Positions 52,513 to 61,372 of a DNA stretch of 64,000 bases are shown in pieces. Location: the NCBI RefSeq assembly GCF_002312805.1, contig NZ_NMUA01000016.1, forward strand, positions 43,786 through 107,785, in the 5' to 3' direction. Positions within the stretch are counted from its first letter, which is position 1, and the number at the start of each line of letters is the position of its first letter. The notes beneath the pieces are model-generated. The model was not told the DNA's origin and ran no database searches. It was given only the letters and a program-made list of their open reading frames with translations. The position numbers were made by a program, and so were the translations under genes. The DNA is from Sphingobium sp. D43FB. Its GTDB lineage: Bacteria > Pseudomonadota > Alphaproteobacteria > Sphingomonadales > Sphingomonadaceae.

Positions 52513-53931
52513 TCAGGCGTCTTCGAGCGCGATGGCGTTGACGATGTGCGCCTGGGTATATTCCAGCAGTCCGGCTTCGCCCAGTTCCGCGCCCAGGCCC
52601 GACTGTTTGACGCCGCGGAAGGGAATGTTGGCGTCGATCGCCATATGCTGGTTGACCCAGACCGTGCCGGAATCGATCCGCATCGCGACATCGGTCGCCC
52701 GCGCCAGATCCTTGCCCCATACGGTGCCGCCCAGGCCATAGTCGCTGTCATTGGCGCGGGCGATCACATCGTCGATATCGTCATATTTCAGCACGGGCAG
52801 CACCGGGCCGAACTGTTCTTCGCGCACCAACGGCGCATCGTCATCCAGGTCGCGAACGATCGTGGGTGGCATGAAATAGCCTGGCCGGTCGAGCGCATCG
52901 CCGCCCGCCAGCACCGTGCCGCGCGTCCGCGCGTCGTCGATCAGCGCCTTGACCTTGTCGAACTGCATCTGGTTCTGGATCGGCCCGATGGTTGTGCCCT
53001 GCTTCGACCCGTCATCGACGATCGCCGCCTTGGCAAGCTTGGCCAATTCATCGCAAAATTCGTCATACATGGGGGCGGGCACATAGGCGCGCTTGATCGC
53101 GATGCAGATCTGCCCCGCATTGGTCATCGCGCCCTGATAGACTTTCTGCGCCATTTGCCGCGCATCGACATCGTCCAGCACGATCGCGGCGTCATTGCCG
53201 CCCAGTTCCAGCGTCACGCGCTTCACCGTCCCGGCCGAGGATGCCATCACCTTCTTGCCGGTGGCGGTCGATCCGGTGAAGGCGACCTTGGCAATGTCGG
53301 GATGGCCGGTGATGAGCGCGCCCAGCTCATTCTGGTCGCAGACGATGTTGAGGACGCCGGGCGGCAGGATCGCCTGCGCCATTTCGCCGAACAACAAGGT
53401 TGTCAGCGGCGTCGTCGGCGCGGGCTTGGCGACCATGCAATTGCCGGTGACCAAAGCTGGCCCCAGCTTGTTCATCAGCAGGATGACCGGGAAGTTCCAG
53501 GGCGTGATCGACGCGACGACGCCCAGCGGCGTGCGATGTTCGACGACGCGGTTGCCGCCTTCGTCCTTCAGCACCTTGGGCTCGACCCGCATCGCGGCGA
53601 AGGCGCGCAGGGTGAAGACGCTGCCCATGATCTCATAGCCGGCCTGGTCGAGCGGCTTGCCCTGTTCGCTGGTCAGCAGGCTGGCAAATTCGCCGATTCG
53701 CGCTTCCAGCGCATCGGCGAGCTGGTTGACGAGCGCGGCACGCTCTTCGATCGGGGTAGCCGCCCAGCCGGGCTGGGCACGCTTGGCGGCGGCGACGGCG
53801 CGGTTCAGCATCGCCTCGTCCGCTTTGGGACATTGGGCGAAGGCAGCGCCTGTCGCGGGGTTAACGACGTCGAACTGGCTGACACCGGGCGTCAATTCGC
53901 CATCGATCAGCATGCGGAAATCATGGTCCAT
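52513..53931 (-). CDS. NAD-dependent aldehyde dehydrogenase (MarR-linked)
   Basis: A 472-residue aldehyde dehydrogenase: ITPWNFPVILLMNKLGPALV, FTGSTATGKKVM, general base in LELGGNDAAIV and catalytic cysteine in NAGQICIAIKR. It starts at 53931 with AGGAG nine bases upstream. It is divergent from the MarR gene, with a shared palindromic operator in between. In an aromatic-acid context, oxidation of a benzaldehyde such as vanillin is a fair guess, not shown. Confidence 0.88.
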   Translation of the reverse strand: MDHDFRMLIDGELTPGVSQFDVVNPATGAAFAQCPKADEAMLNRAVAAAKRAQPGWAATPIEERAALVNQLADALEARIGEFASLLTSEQGKPLDQAGYEIMGSVFTLRAFAAMRVEPKVLKDEGGNRVVEHRTPLGVVASITPWNFPVILLMNKLGPALVTGNCMVAKPAPTTPLTTLLFGEMAQAILPPGVLNIVCDQNELGALITGHPDIAKVAFTGSTATGKKVMASSAGTVKRVTLELGGNDAAIVLDDVDARQMAQKVYQGAMTNAGQICIAIKRAYVPAPMYDEFCDELAKLAKAAIVDDGSKQGTTIGPIQNQMQFDKVKALIDDARTRGTVLAGGDALDRPGYFMPPTIVRDLDDDAPLVREEQFGPVLPVLKYDDIDDVIARANDSDYGLGGTVWGKDLARATDVAMRIDSGTVWVNQHMAIDANIPFRGVKQSGLGAELGEAGLLEYTQAHIVNAIALEDA

Positions 53932-54011
53932 CGCTCTTCTCTCCTGCATTATCCGGTCACGCGCCTTGCGTCTTGGCTATCGCTTTCCGCGCTGGCGCGT
54001 TGTAGCATATA

Positions 54012-54032
54012 TTTGTGCGCTAAGGATACAAT
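54012..54032. promoter_or_regulatory. MarR operator candidate 1 (TTTGT-N11-ACAAT)
   Basis: TTTGT-N11-ACAAT lies 25 bases before the marR-type start and 80 bases before the divergent aldehyde dehydrogenase start. Read on the other strand it matches the copy at 54532 in 18 of 20 bases. It would let the regulator control itself and the aldehyde dehydrogenase. Confidence 0.7.
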
Positions 54033-54056
54033 ATTGGCAAGGGATGATTGGAGCGG

Positions 54057-54518
54057 ATGAACCAAGGGACCGATCTGCGCGGATTGATAGGCTATCAGAT
54101 CCAGCGCGCGCACCTCGTCATGGGGGCGGACGCCCGCGCCGCGCTGGCGCCGTTCGACCTGTCGCCGGCCAAGTTCACCGCGCTGCTGCTGATCCGCGAT
54201 AATCCGGGCTGCGACCAGACGGCGCTTGGCCGAGCGCTCAGCGTCAACCGGTCCAGTGCGATGAAGCTGGTCAACATATTGGAGGAGCGCGGGCTGGTCG
54301 AACGGCGGGCCGGACGGGATCTTCGCACCAATGCGCTGTTTCTCCTGCCCGAAGGGGAAGTTCAGATTGGCGCGATGATCGAAGCGGTGCATCAGTCCGA
54401 TGCCCGGATGACCCAGGGTTTGAGCGGCGAAGAGGCTGAACAACTGCTGGCGCTGCTGCGCAAGATCAGCGGGGAAGAGCCTATATCGGACAGCGAAGCG
54501 GACACTGGTATCGCCTAA
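54057..54518 (+). CDS. MarR family transcriptional regulator
   Basis: A 153-residue winged-helix regulator: FTALLLIRDNPGCDQTALGR, ALSVNRSSAMKLVNILEERG for the recognition helix and LVERRAGRDLRTNALFLLPEG for the wing. MarR proteins with hydroxycinnamoyl-CoA or aromatic-acid effectors, such as FerC of Sphingobium SYK-6, control similar loci. The ATG at 54057 is preferred; a TTG at 54048 is also in frame. It sits between two of the three palindromes it probably binds. Confidence 0.88.
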   Translation: MNQGTDLRGLIGYQIQRAHLVMGADARAALAPFDLSPAKFTALLLIRDNPGCDQTALGRALSVNRSSAMKLVNILEERGLVERRAGRDLRTNALFLLPEGEVQIGAMIEAVHQSDARMTQGLSGEEAEQLLALLRKISGEEPISDSEADTGIA

Positions 54519-54531
54519 ACGGGTTGCGTAA

Positions 54532-54564
54532 ATTGTATCCCTGGCGCACAATGTTGCCAACATT
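54532..54564. promoter_or_regulatory. MarR operator candidate 2 plus overlapping palindrome
   Basis: ATTGT-N11-ACAAT at 54532-54552 is followed by the overlapping palindrome AATGTTG-C-CAACATT at 54550-54564. Both lie 45-78 bases before the acyl-CoA synthetase start, placing them over its probable promoter. Confidence 0.72.
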
Positions 54565-54609
54565 GGGCGGCTGATTCGAAGCCTTGCCGCCTGTAGGGGA
54601 GGATCGCGC

Positions 54610-56712
54610 GTGACCGACATGATGAACCTGGACCGGCTGCTGCGGCCGCGATCAGTGGCGATTATCGGCGCATCGGACAAGCCGGGCGCGCTCGGCGCAT
54701 CGGTGCTGGCCAATTTGGAGCGGCAGGGCTTTGCCGGGGCCATTCACCTCGTAAACCCAAAGCGTACAGAGATAGGTGGGCGGCCCTGCGTCGCGTCCGT
54801 GGATGACCTGCCCGAAGGCGTCGATGCCGCGATCCTGGCGATCCCGCGCGTCGGCGTGCTGGACGCGATGCGCGGCTTGGCCCGGCGCGGAGCGGGCGCA
54901 GCGGTGATCTTTTCGGCTGGTTTTGCCGAAGATGGCCCGCAGGGCCTGGCCGACCAGGAGGAAATCGCCCGGATCGCCCGCGGCGCGGGGATGGTGGTGG
55001 AAGGCCCCAATTGCCTCGGCCTCGTCAATTTCCGCGACAATGTCTCGCTGACCTTCATCGACATGCCGCCAGCGCGCGCGCAGGGTGACCGGCGCGTGGG
55101 CATCGTGTCGCAATCCGGCGCGATGGCCGCCGTGTTGGCGACGACGATGATCCATCGCGACGTGCCGCTCAACTGCTATATCTCCACCGGTAATGAAGCG
55201 GCCAGCGGGATCGAGGATTATCTCGCCTATCTGGTCGATCAGCCCGACACCGCCGTCATCGGCATGATCGCCGAACATATTCGCGACCCCGCCCGTTTCC
55301 TTGCCGCCGCGCGCGCGGCGCGGGCAGCGGGCAAGCAAGTCGTGCTGCTGCATCCGGGCCGCAGCGCCGCGGGCGCGGCGAGCGCCGCCACCCATACCGG
55401 GGCGATGGCGGGCGATTATGCCGTCATGGCGGTGCATGTCGAACGCGCTGGCGTGATCCTGGTCGATTCGCTCGAAGAATTGGGCGACGTGGTCGAGATT
55501 TTGGCGCGCAACGCGGTGATCGGCACGGGCGGCACTGGCGTCATCGCGGAATCGGGCGCGTTCAAGGCGATGATGCTCGACCTGTCGGAAGCGGTCGAGC
55601 TGGACCTGCCTGCCTTGAGCGATGCCGACAGCCCGGCGTTGCGTGCGGCCCTGCCCGATTTCGTGCCGGTCACCAACCCGCTGGACGTCACCGCGCAGGG
55701 GCTGGTCGATCCGGGCCTCTATGGCCGCACCTTGTCCGCTTTGGTGAACGATGACCGTATCGGTACGATTTTGGTGACGCTGATCCAGACCGCGCCTGCG
55801 ACATCGCACATCAAATTTGCCGCCGTGCTGGATGCCCTCGCGACGCTGCGTCCGACCAAGCCGATCATCATCGGCGGCGTCGATGAAGGCGGCGGCGTGC
55901 TGGACGCGGACATTGCGGCGCTACGCGAAGCGGGCGCGACCTATCTCCCCACCGCCGAGCGCGCCGTCCGCGCGCTGGCGCGGATCAGCGGCGCGGCGGC
56001 GCGCGATTTCGCGGCTGAACCACTCAATGCCGAACCTGTCGCTGATCTGGCACAGCTAGGCAGCACGATCCCCGAATATCGCTCGAAAGAGATTATGGGC
56101 GCGCGCGGCATTGCCTTCCCCGCCTTCGCATTGGCGCAGACGCTGGAAGAGGCGGTGCTGGCAGCGGATCGCCTCGGCTATCCGGTCGTGCTCAAGGCGC
56201 AATCGCCTGAGTTGCCGCACAAGAGCGATGCCGGCGGCGTGATCGTCGGCCTCAAGAATCGCGAGGAGCTGGCCGATGGCTGGGCGCGGCTCGCCGCCAA
56301 TCTGGCCGCGTCGCGTCCCGACCTGATGCTCGACGGCGTGCTGGTCGAGGGGATGGCGGACAAGGGCGTCGAACTGATCGTCGGCGCGCGCAACGACCCG
56401 CATTGGGGCGCGACCATCCTGGTCGGCTTTGGCGGTGTCGCGGCCGAATTGCTGCACGATGTCTGCCTGCTCCCGCCCGACCTGCCGCGCGCCGCGATCA
56501 TCGCCCGCATTCGCAAACTACGCATGGCCCCGTTGCTCGATGGCTTCCGTGGCGCGCCGGTCATGGACATCGAAGCGGTCGCCGATGTGGTGCAGCGGCT
56601 CGGCCAGATGGTCGCGGCGACCCCGGCGATCCGCGAGGTCGATCTCAACCCGGTGATCGTCTATCCCCAGGGGAAGGGCGCGCTAGCGCTCGACGCGCTG
56701 ATCTCGCTCTGA
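54610..56712 (+). CDS. NDP-forming acyl-CoA synthetase (FerA-like)
   Basis: A 700-residue enzyme of the acetate-CoA ligase (ADP-forming) family. It has the CoA-binding domain (RSVAIIGASDKPGALGASVL), succinyl-CoA-ligase-like domain (VGIVSQSGAMAAVLATTMI, with the phospho-histidine region SAATHTGAMAGDY), and a C-terminal ATP-grasp (GYPVVLKAQSPELPHKSDAGG). SYK-6 FerA, the feruloyl-CoA synthetase, is of this NDP-forming type. A GTG start has GGGGAGG seven bases upstream. It could activate a hydroxycinnamate or aromatic acid. No FerB-type hydratase/lyase is in the window. Confidence 0.85.
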   Translation: MTDMMNLDRLLRPRSVAIIGASDKPGALGASVLANLERQGFAGAIHLVNPKRTEIGGRPCVASVDDLPEGVDAAILAIPRVGVLDAMRGLARRGAGAAVIFSAGFAEDGPQGLADQEEIARIARGAGMVVEGPNCLGLVNFRDNVSLTFIDMPPARAQGDRRVGIVSQSGAMAAVLATTMIHRDVPLNCYISTGNEAASGIEDYLAYLVDQPDTAVIGMIAEHIRDPARFLAAARAARAAGKQVVLLHPGRSAAGAASAATHTGAMAGDYAVMAVHVERAGVILVDSLEELGDVVEILARNAVIGTGGTGVIAESGAFKAMMLDLSEAVELDLPALSDADSPALRAALPDFVPVTNPLDVTAQGLVDPGLYGRTLSALVNDDRIGTILVTLIQTAPATSHIKFAAVLDALATLRPTKPIIIGGVDEGGGVLDADIAALREAGATYLPTAERAVRALARISGAAARDFAAEPLNAEPVADLAQLGSTIPEYRSKEIMGARGIAFPAFALAQTLEEAVLAADRLGYPVVLKAQSPELPHKSDAGGVIVGLKNREELADGWARLAANLAASRPDLMLDGVLVEGMADKGVELIVGARNDPHWGATILVGFGGVAAELLHDVCLLPPDLPRAAIIARIRKLRMAPLLDGFRGAPVMDIEAVADVVQRLGQMVAATPAIREVDLNPVIVYPQGKGALALDALISL

Positions 56713-56745
56713 CACGGACGAGGCACCGGCGATTTGACTTGGCAA

Positions 56746-56766
56746 ATTGTTTCGCCAGCATACAAT
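56746..56766. promoter_or_regulatory. MarR operator candidate 3 (ATTGT-N11-ACAAT)
   Basis: ATTGT-N11-ACAAT again, 32 bases before the transporter start at 56798. Outer arms are identical to site 2; the 11-base core differs. Confidence 0.65.
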
Positions 56767-56797
56767 GGCGCGACGAACGCCGGAGAGAATGTCCCCC

Positions 56798-58120
56798 ATG
56801 TCGAGCATAACCCTGCCTGCGGATGATCCGCGCAGCATCCTGGCAGACCGGCCGATGCGCCTGCCGCAGGTGGTGGCGATCTTCATCTGCTTCCTGCTCA
56901 ATGCGCTCGACGGGTTTGACGTGCTGGCGGTGACTTTTGCCGCGCCGGGCATCGCGAAGGATTGGGGCGTCGACCCAAGTATGATCGGCATCATCGTATC
57001 GACCGGCCTGGTCGGCATGGTGATCGGGTCGCTGACGCTCGGCCAATTGGCCGATCGCATCGGGCGGCGGCGGCAGATTTTACTGTGCTTGGTCATCATG
57101 ACCTTCGGCATGCTCGCCTCCGCCTTCGCGACAGGGGTGGTGATGCTCAGCATCTTGCGCATCCTGACGGGCCTGGGGCTGGGCGCGATGCTGGCGGCGA
57201 TCAATGCCATGTCGGCCGAGTTCGCCAATCGCCGCCGCCGCGACCTGGCCGTCAGCATCATGGCGGCGGGCTATCCCGTCGGTGGGATCATCGGCGGCTG
57301 GGGCGCAGCGCAATTGCTGCGCACCGACGGCTGGGAAGCGATCTTCCTGTTCGGGGCGGGCGCGACGGCACTGATGATTCCACTCGTCCTGATCTTCCTG
57401 CCTGAATCCATCGGCTGGCTGGCGACGCGCGGCGCGCCCGATGCGCTGGCGAAGATCAACGTTATCCTGCGTCGCCTGGGCCAACCGCAAGCGGCGCAAC
57501 TGGTCGCGCTGAACCTGCCCAAGGCGTCGATGCGCGCGCTGTTCCTTGATCGCTACCGGGTCATCACGATCGCGCTGATCATCGTCTACGGCCTGCATAT
57601 GATGACCTTCTACTACGCGCTGGGCTGGGCACCCTCGCTGGTGGTCGATCTGGGGTTCGACCCTTCGCGCGCCAGCATCGTGTCGGTCTTCATGAATATG
57701 GGCGGGGCGATCGGCGGGCTGACGCTCGGCTTCCTGTCGCCCTGGCTCGGCCTGCGGCGGTTGTTGCTGCTGGCCATGGCGGGCGCGGGCATCGCGGTGG
57801 CCGTGTTCGGCGTGGTGCCGGGCGACTTCCTGTGGTTGCAGATTGCCGCCTTCGTACTGGGCTTCCTCGCCAATGGGTCGGTCGTGGGCCTCTACGCGCT
57901 GATCGCCAATGTCTTCCCGACCACCTTGCGCGCGACGGGCACGGGCGCGGTGATCGGCTTCGGGCGCTTCGGCGCAGCGCTTGGCCCGTTCCTCGCGGGG
58001 CAATTGCTGGCCGCCGGGGCCGGGCGCGGGTTGACCTCGCTGCTGCTGGGCTTGGGATCGCTGGGGGCTGCCGCCGTGCTGCTGGCGGTGCAGATGCGCA
58101 ACGCCGATGAAAATGGCTAG
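56798..58120 (+). CDS. MFS transporter, aromatic acid:H+ symporter type
   Basis: A 440-residue, 12-helix transporter of the AAHS group. The first helix has the family LDGFDVLAVTFAAP motif (DG(F/Y)D), and the 2-3 loop has GQLADRIGRRRQILL. It probably imports the aromatic acid that the CoA synthetase or demethylase uses. The ATG at 56798 is chosen; ATG 56789 is also possible. It follows the CoA synthetase by 85 bases and has its own operator copy. Confidence 0.88.
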   Translation: MSSITLPADDPRSILADRPMRLPQVVAIFICFLLNALDGFDVLAVTFAAPGIAKDWGVDPSMIGIIVSTGLVGMVIGSLTLGQLADRIGRRRQILLCLVIMTFGMLASAFATGVVMLSILRILTGLGLGAMLAAINAMSAEFANRRRRDLAVSIMAAGYPVGGIIGGWGAAQLLRTDGWEAIFLFGAGATALMIPLVLIFLPESIGWLATRGAPDALAKINVILRRLGQPQAAQLVALNLPKASMRALFLDRYRVITIALIIVYGLHMMTFYYALGWAPSLVVDLGFDPSRASIVSVFMNMGGAIGGLTLGFLSPWLGLRRLLLLAMAGAGIAVAVFGVVPGDFLWLQIAAFVLGFLANGSVVGLYALIANVFPTTLRATGTGAVIGFGRFGAALGPFLAGQLLAAGAGRGLTSLLLGLGSLGAAAVLLAVQMRNADENG

Positions 58121-58304
58121 GGCAGAGCCGCGTTAGATAGCGCAGCATCCGTTCGTGCTGAGTAGCGACAGAGCTTGTCGAAGGCGCGTATCGAAGCATC
58201 AAGCGATGCGCTTAATCCTTCGATACGCCATTTCGACTTCGCTCAATGGCTACTCAGGACGAACGGGGTGAGTAACGTCACATATTTTGAGTAGGACTGC
58301 GCGC
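58121..58304. repeat. CGTTCG-type inverted repeat, copy 3, between convergent genes
   Basis: CCGTTCGTGCTGAGTAGC (from 58148) faces GCTACTCAGGACGAACGG (to about 58268), with a nested CGTATCGAAG/CTTCGATACG pair inside. It fills the gap between the transporter and the leftward folB gene, so it may separate the two transcripts. Same family as 13692 and 24895. Confidence 0.7.
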
Positions 58305-58661
58305 TTAGCCCCGGCGGACAGTCACTTCGGCCCCGGCCATGCCGCGGGTCAGGGCGAAGGGTTTGTCGACGCTGACCCGCGCTTCGACGACGCCGTTCAT
58401 CGCCAGGCAGCAAGCACCCAGCCTTTGTGCGAACATCTCGATCAACGGGATATGCACCAGCGCCAGATCTTCGGCGGCCTGCGCCACTTTGCGATAATCG
58501 ACCGTCTCGCCGATCGCCTCGACCTGACCAACCGCCAGCGTCAGTTCGACCGAAATGACCAGCGGTTGCCGCCGTCCGATCTCGTCCGGGTTGATGCCGA
58601 TATCGGCCAGCAGGGGCAGGTCGCGCACCCGGACCTTGGTCGTGCAGATATTGTCCGTCAT
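58305..58661 (-). CDS. folB: Dihydroneopterin aldolase family protein
   Basis: A 118-residue FolB-type protein: VRVRDLPLLADIGINPDEIG, ETVDYRKVAQAAEDL and SVDKPFALTRGMAGAEVTV. The usual catalytic lysine is in the VDKP segment. It would feed folate synthesis or modify a pterin. Start at 58661, overlapping the folD stop by ATGA, and last in the folate run. Confidence 0.85.
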   Translation of the reverse strand: MTDNICTTKVRVRDLPLLADIGINPDEIGRRQPLVISVELTLAVGQVEAIGETVDYRKVAQAAEDLALVHIPLIEMFAQRLGACCLAMNGVVEARVSVDKPFALTRGMAGAEVTVRRG

Positions 58662-59518
58662 GCCCTCGCCCTTTCCGCCGCCAACACCGTATTGTGCAAC
58701 AGGCAGGCGATGGTCATCGGACCCACGCCGCCCGGCACTGGCGTCACCGCCTTGGCATGATCCAGTTCTTGCGTCGCGCAATCGCCGACGATCTGCGATG
58801 ATCCGTCCGCCTGTGCGATGCGAGTGATGCCGACGTCGATCACGATCGCGCCGAGCTTCACCCAATAGCCGCGCACCAGATGCGGCGCGCCCGCCGCCGC
58901 CACGATGATGTCCGCCTTGCGCGCAATGTCGGGCAGGTGCAGCGTTTCGATATGAGTGACGGTCACCGTCGCCTCCCGCTCCAGCAGCAGCATGGCGACC
59001 GGCTTGCCGACGATATTGGATTTGCCGATGACCACGGCATTGAGGCCGCGATAATCATCGATCACGCTGTCGAGCAGGCGCATGATGCCAAGCGGCGTGC
59101 AGGGCACCAGTCCGCCCGTGCCGGTGGACAGCCGCCCGACATTGACCGGGTGGAACCCGTCGACATCCTTGGCGGGATCGATGCGGTCCAATACCAGCGC
59201 CGCGTCGATATGGGGGGGGAGGGGTAACTGGATCAAAATGCCATGAATGGCCGGATCGCCGTTCAACTGGTCGATCAAAGTCAGCAGGGCGTCCTGCGGA
59301 TGATCGACCGGCAGCCGATGTTCGACCGACCGGATGCCGACGCGCGCGCATTCGCTGATCTTGCGGCGGACATAGACTTGGCTGGCCGGATCGTCACCGA
59401 CCAGCACCACCGCCAGCGCGGGCGGCTGGCCGCTATCCGCGACCATCGCCGCGACGCGCGCCGCCGTTTCGTCCGACAGGGCGCGCGCCATGGCGCGCCC
59501 GTCGATGATCTGCGCCAT
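58658..59518 (-). CDS. folD: Bifunctional methylene-THF dehydrogenase / methenyl-THF cyclohydrolase
   Basis: A 286-residue FolD: YVRRKISECARVGI with the catalytic lysine, IQLPLPPHIDAALVLDRIDP, DVDGFHPVNVGRL and VIGKSNIVGKPVAMLLL for NADP. It converts 5,10-methylene-THF to 10-formyl-THF. Five bases after purU. A window copy beside a demethylase suggests a dedicated catabolic role. Confidence 0.94.
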   Translation of the reverse strand: MAQIIDGRAMARALSDETAARVAAMVADSGQPPALAVVLVGDDPASQVYVRRKISECARVGIRSVEHRLPVDHPQDALLTLIDQLNGDPAIHGILIQLPLPPHIDAALVLDRIDPAKDVDGFHPVNVGRLSTGTGGLVPCTPLGIMRLLDSVIDDYRGLNAVVIGKSNIVGKPVAMLLLEREATVTVTHIETLHLPDIARKADIIVAAAGAPHLVRGYWVKLGAIVIDVGITRIAQADGSSQIVGDCATQELDHAKAVTPVPGGVGPMTIACLLHNTVLAAERARA

Positions 59519-59523
59519 GGGCC

Positions 59524-60378
59524 TCAGGCCTTGAAGACGACGGTGCGTGCGCCGTTGCGGAACACCCGGCCCTGCAGATGATGCTGCACGGCGGTCGCCA
59601 ACACGCGCCGCTCGATATCGCGGCCCTTGCGCACCAGATCATCGGGCGTGTCGGCATGGTTGATGGCTTCGACATCCTGATGGATGATCGGCCCTTCATC
59701 GAGGTCGGCGGTGACATAATGAGCGGTCGCGCCGATCATCTTGACCCCGCGCGCATGGGCCTGATGATAGGGCTTGGCGCCCTTGAAGCCGGGCAGGAAG
59801 CTGTGATGAATGTTGATGCAGCGGCCCGACAGGAAGCCCGCCAGATCGTCGCTCAATATTTGCATATAGCGCGCCAGCACGATGAGGTCGGCGCCGGTTT
59901 CCTCGACGATCGCCTTGATCTGCGCTTCCTGCTGCGGCTTGGTGTCCTTGGTGATCGGCAGATGGTGGAACGGCACGTCGCCGATCAGCGATATGGTCAG
60001 CGCCTCGCGCGGATGATTGCACACGATGCCGACGACGTCCATGTTCAATTCACCGATGCGCCAGCGATAGAGCAGGTCGCCCAGGCAATGGTCGAACTTG
60101 CTGACCATCAGCAGCACCTTCTGCCGCTCGTTGCGACGGCGCAGGTTCCATTCCATGCCGCGCTCGTCCGCCAGTCCAGCAAACGCCCCCCGCAGCGTTT
60201 CCACGGCGTCGGGCGCGATTTCAAATTCCACCCGCATGAAGAAGCGATCGGTCAGCTTGTCGTTGAATTGCTGCGCGTCGGTGATGTTGCCGCCCTGTTG
60301 GGTCAACAGGGTGGCGACATCGGCGACCAGCCCCGGCCGGTCGTCGCATTGCAGGGTCAGGGTGCAGATTTCACTCAC
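59524..60378 (-). CDS. purU: Formyltetrahydrofolate deformylase
   Basis: A 284-residue PurU with an N-terminal ACT domain ([20 protein letters not shown]) and C-terminal formyl-hydrolase domain. The active-site set is [19 protein letters not shown] with the Asp in [10 protein letters not shown]. It releases formate and THF from 10-formyl-THF. Here it probably regenerates THF for the O-demethylase rather than only balancing purine folates. Confidence 0.95.
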   Translation of the reverse strand: MSEICTLTLQCDDRPGLVADVATLLTQQGGNITDAQQFNDKLTDRFFMRVEFEIAPDAVETLRGAFAGLADERGMEWNLRRRNERQKVLLMVSKFDHCLGDLLYRWRIGELNMDVVGIVCNHPREALTISLIGDVPFHHLPITKDTKPQQEAQIKAIVEETGADLIVLARYMQILSDDLAGFLSGRCINIHHSFLPGFKGAKPYHQAHARGVKMIGATAHYVTADLDEGPIIHQDVEAINHADTPDDLVRKGRDIERRVLATAVQHHLQGRVFRNGARTVVFKA

Positions 60379-60404
60379 ATCGCTTCTCCGGTAATCATGC
60401 GCGC

Positions 60405-61274
60405 TCAGTGGCGGGCCGTATAATCATTGATCCATTCGACGGTCTTGGTCAGGCCGCCAAAGGGGTAGAAGTGCAGGCGCACCTTGCCATGCTGGTCGCC
60501 AAGGCCGCTGGCAAGCGCATCGACCAGCTTGTCGGGACCGGCAGTGCCGATCAGCTTGGTGATCGAAATGCCATATTTGGTCAGCACCGATGCCGATGCC
60601 CCCACGCCGCAGCGGGCGGCAAAGCGCATCAGCGTCTTGATGCCCGCTGGCCCTGGAATGCCGATCCGCACCGGCGCGTCGATGCCGCGCTGCCGCAGGT
60701 CCGCCAGCCAGCTTAGTACCGGGGCGGCATCGAAGCTGAACTGGGTTACGATCAGCGGGGCCATGCCGCGCTGTTCGATTTCCGCGCATTTTTCTGTGAG
60801 CACGGCAAAGCACTGGTCGGGCGTCATATTGGGGTGCCCCTCCGGGTGGCCGCCAACGCCGATCGCCTTGATCCCGGCGCGCTCGAACGCGCCGGTGCGA
60901 ATGAGCGCCATGCTGTCCGAATAGGGTCCGGCCGCTTCCGGCGGATCGCCCGCGATCACGAAGCAGCGCTGGACGCCCGCTTCGCGCACGACCGCGGCCA
61001 GATAGGTTTCGAAATCATCGCCCGATTCCAATCGCCGCGCGGAAAAATGCGGCATCGGTTCGAACCCCAGCGACCGCACTAGCTTTGCCGCAGCAATGCG
61101 CGCTTCCAGCGACTCGCCGGGCAGGAAGGTGACGGCCACCGGCGTTTCGGCGGCCATGGTCGGCGCGGCCTCGCGCAGCGCATCGATGTCCTTCGCGGTG
61201 ATCTCCAGCGAATAGCCATCGGTCATGCCCTTGGGCGGCAGATCCCAGTTCGGATGGATCGACGGCAGGGTCAT
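60405..61274 (-). CDS. metF: Methylenetetrahydrofolate reductase (MetF family)
   Basis: A 289-residue TIM-barrel flavoprotein of the MetF family: [37 protein letters not shown] and the C-terminal [16 protein letters not shown]. In this setting it should run in the oxidative sense, from 5-methyl-THF to 5,10-methylene-THF, as shown for MetF linked to LigM in SYK-6. Start at 61274 with GGGAG six bases upstream; divergent from the hydrolase gene. Confidence 0.9.
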   Translation of the reverse strand: MTLPSIHPNWDLPPKGMTDGYSLEITAKDIDALREAAPTMAAETPVAVTFLPGESLEARIAAAKLVRSLGFEPMPHFSARRLESGDDFETYLAAVVREAGVQRCFVIAGDPPEAAGPYSDSMALIRTGAFERAGIKAIGVGGHPEGHPNMTPDQCFAVLTEKCAEIEQRGMAPLIVTQFSFDAAPVLSWLADLRQRGIDAPVRIGIPGPAGIKTLMRFAARCGVGASASVLTKYGISITKLIGTAGPDKLVDALASGLGDQHGKVRLHFYPFGGLTKTVEWINDYTARH

Positions 61275-61372
61275 CATTCTCTCCCATGATGGTGTTCGGG
61301 CTGGGCCACGCGGCTTTCCTCGATGCATTTTCCTCTAGCGCAGTTGCTTACATTCGTATAGATGAAATTTTC
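61275..61372. promoter_or_regulatory. Divergent control region, metF versus hydrolase/demethylase
   Basis: A 98-base gap from which folate genes run left and hydrolase plus ligM run right. It holds the palindrome ATGAAA-T-TTTCAT (61362-61374) overlapping the hydrolase start. A TTGCTT...TATAGAT pair (61344 onward) resembles -35/-10 elements with short spacing. No ATTGT-N11-ACAAT site is present. Confidence 0.45.

Noticed and set aside
52459..54060. 533-codon plus-strand frame over the aldehyde dehydrogenase
   Set aside because: The aldehyde dehydrogenase active-site motifs on the minus strand and its terminator decide the strand.
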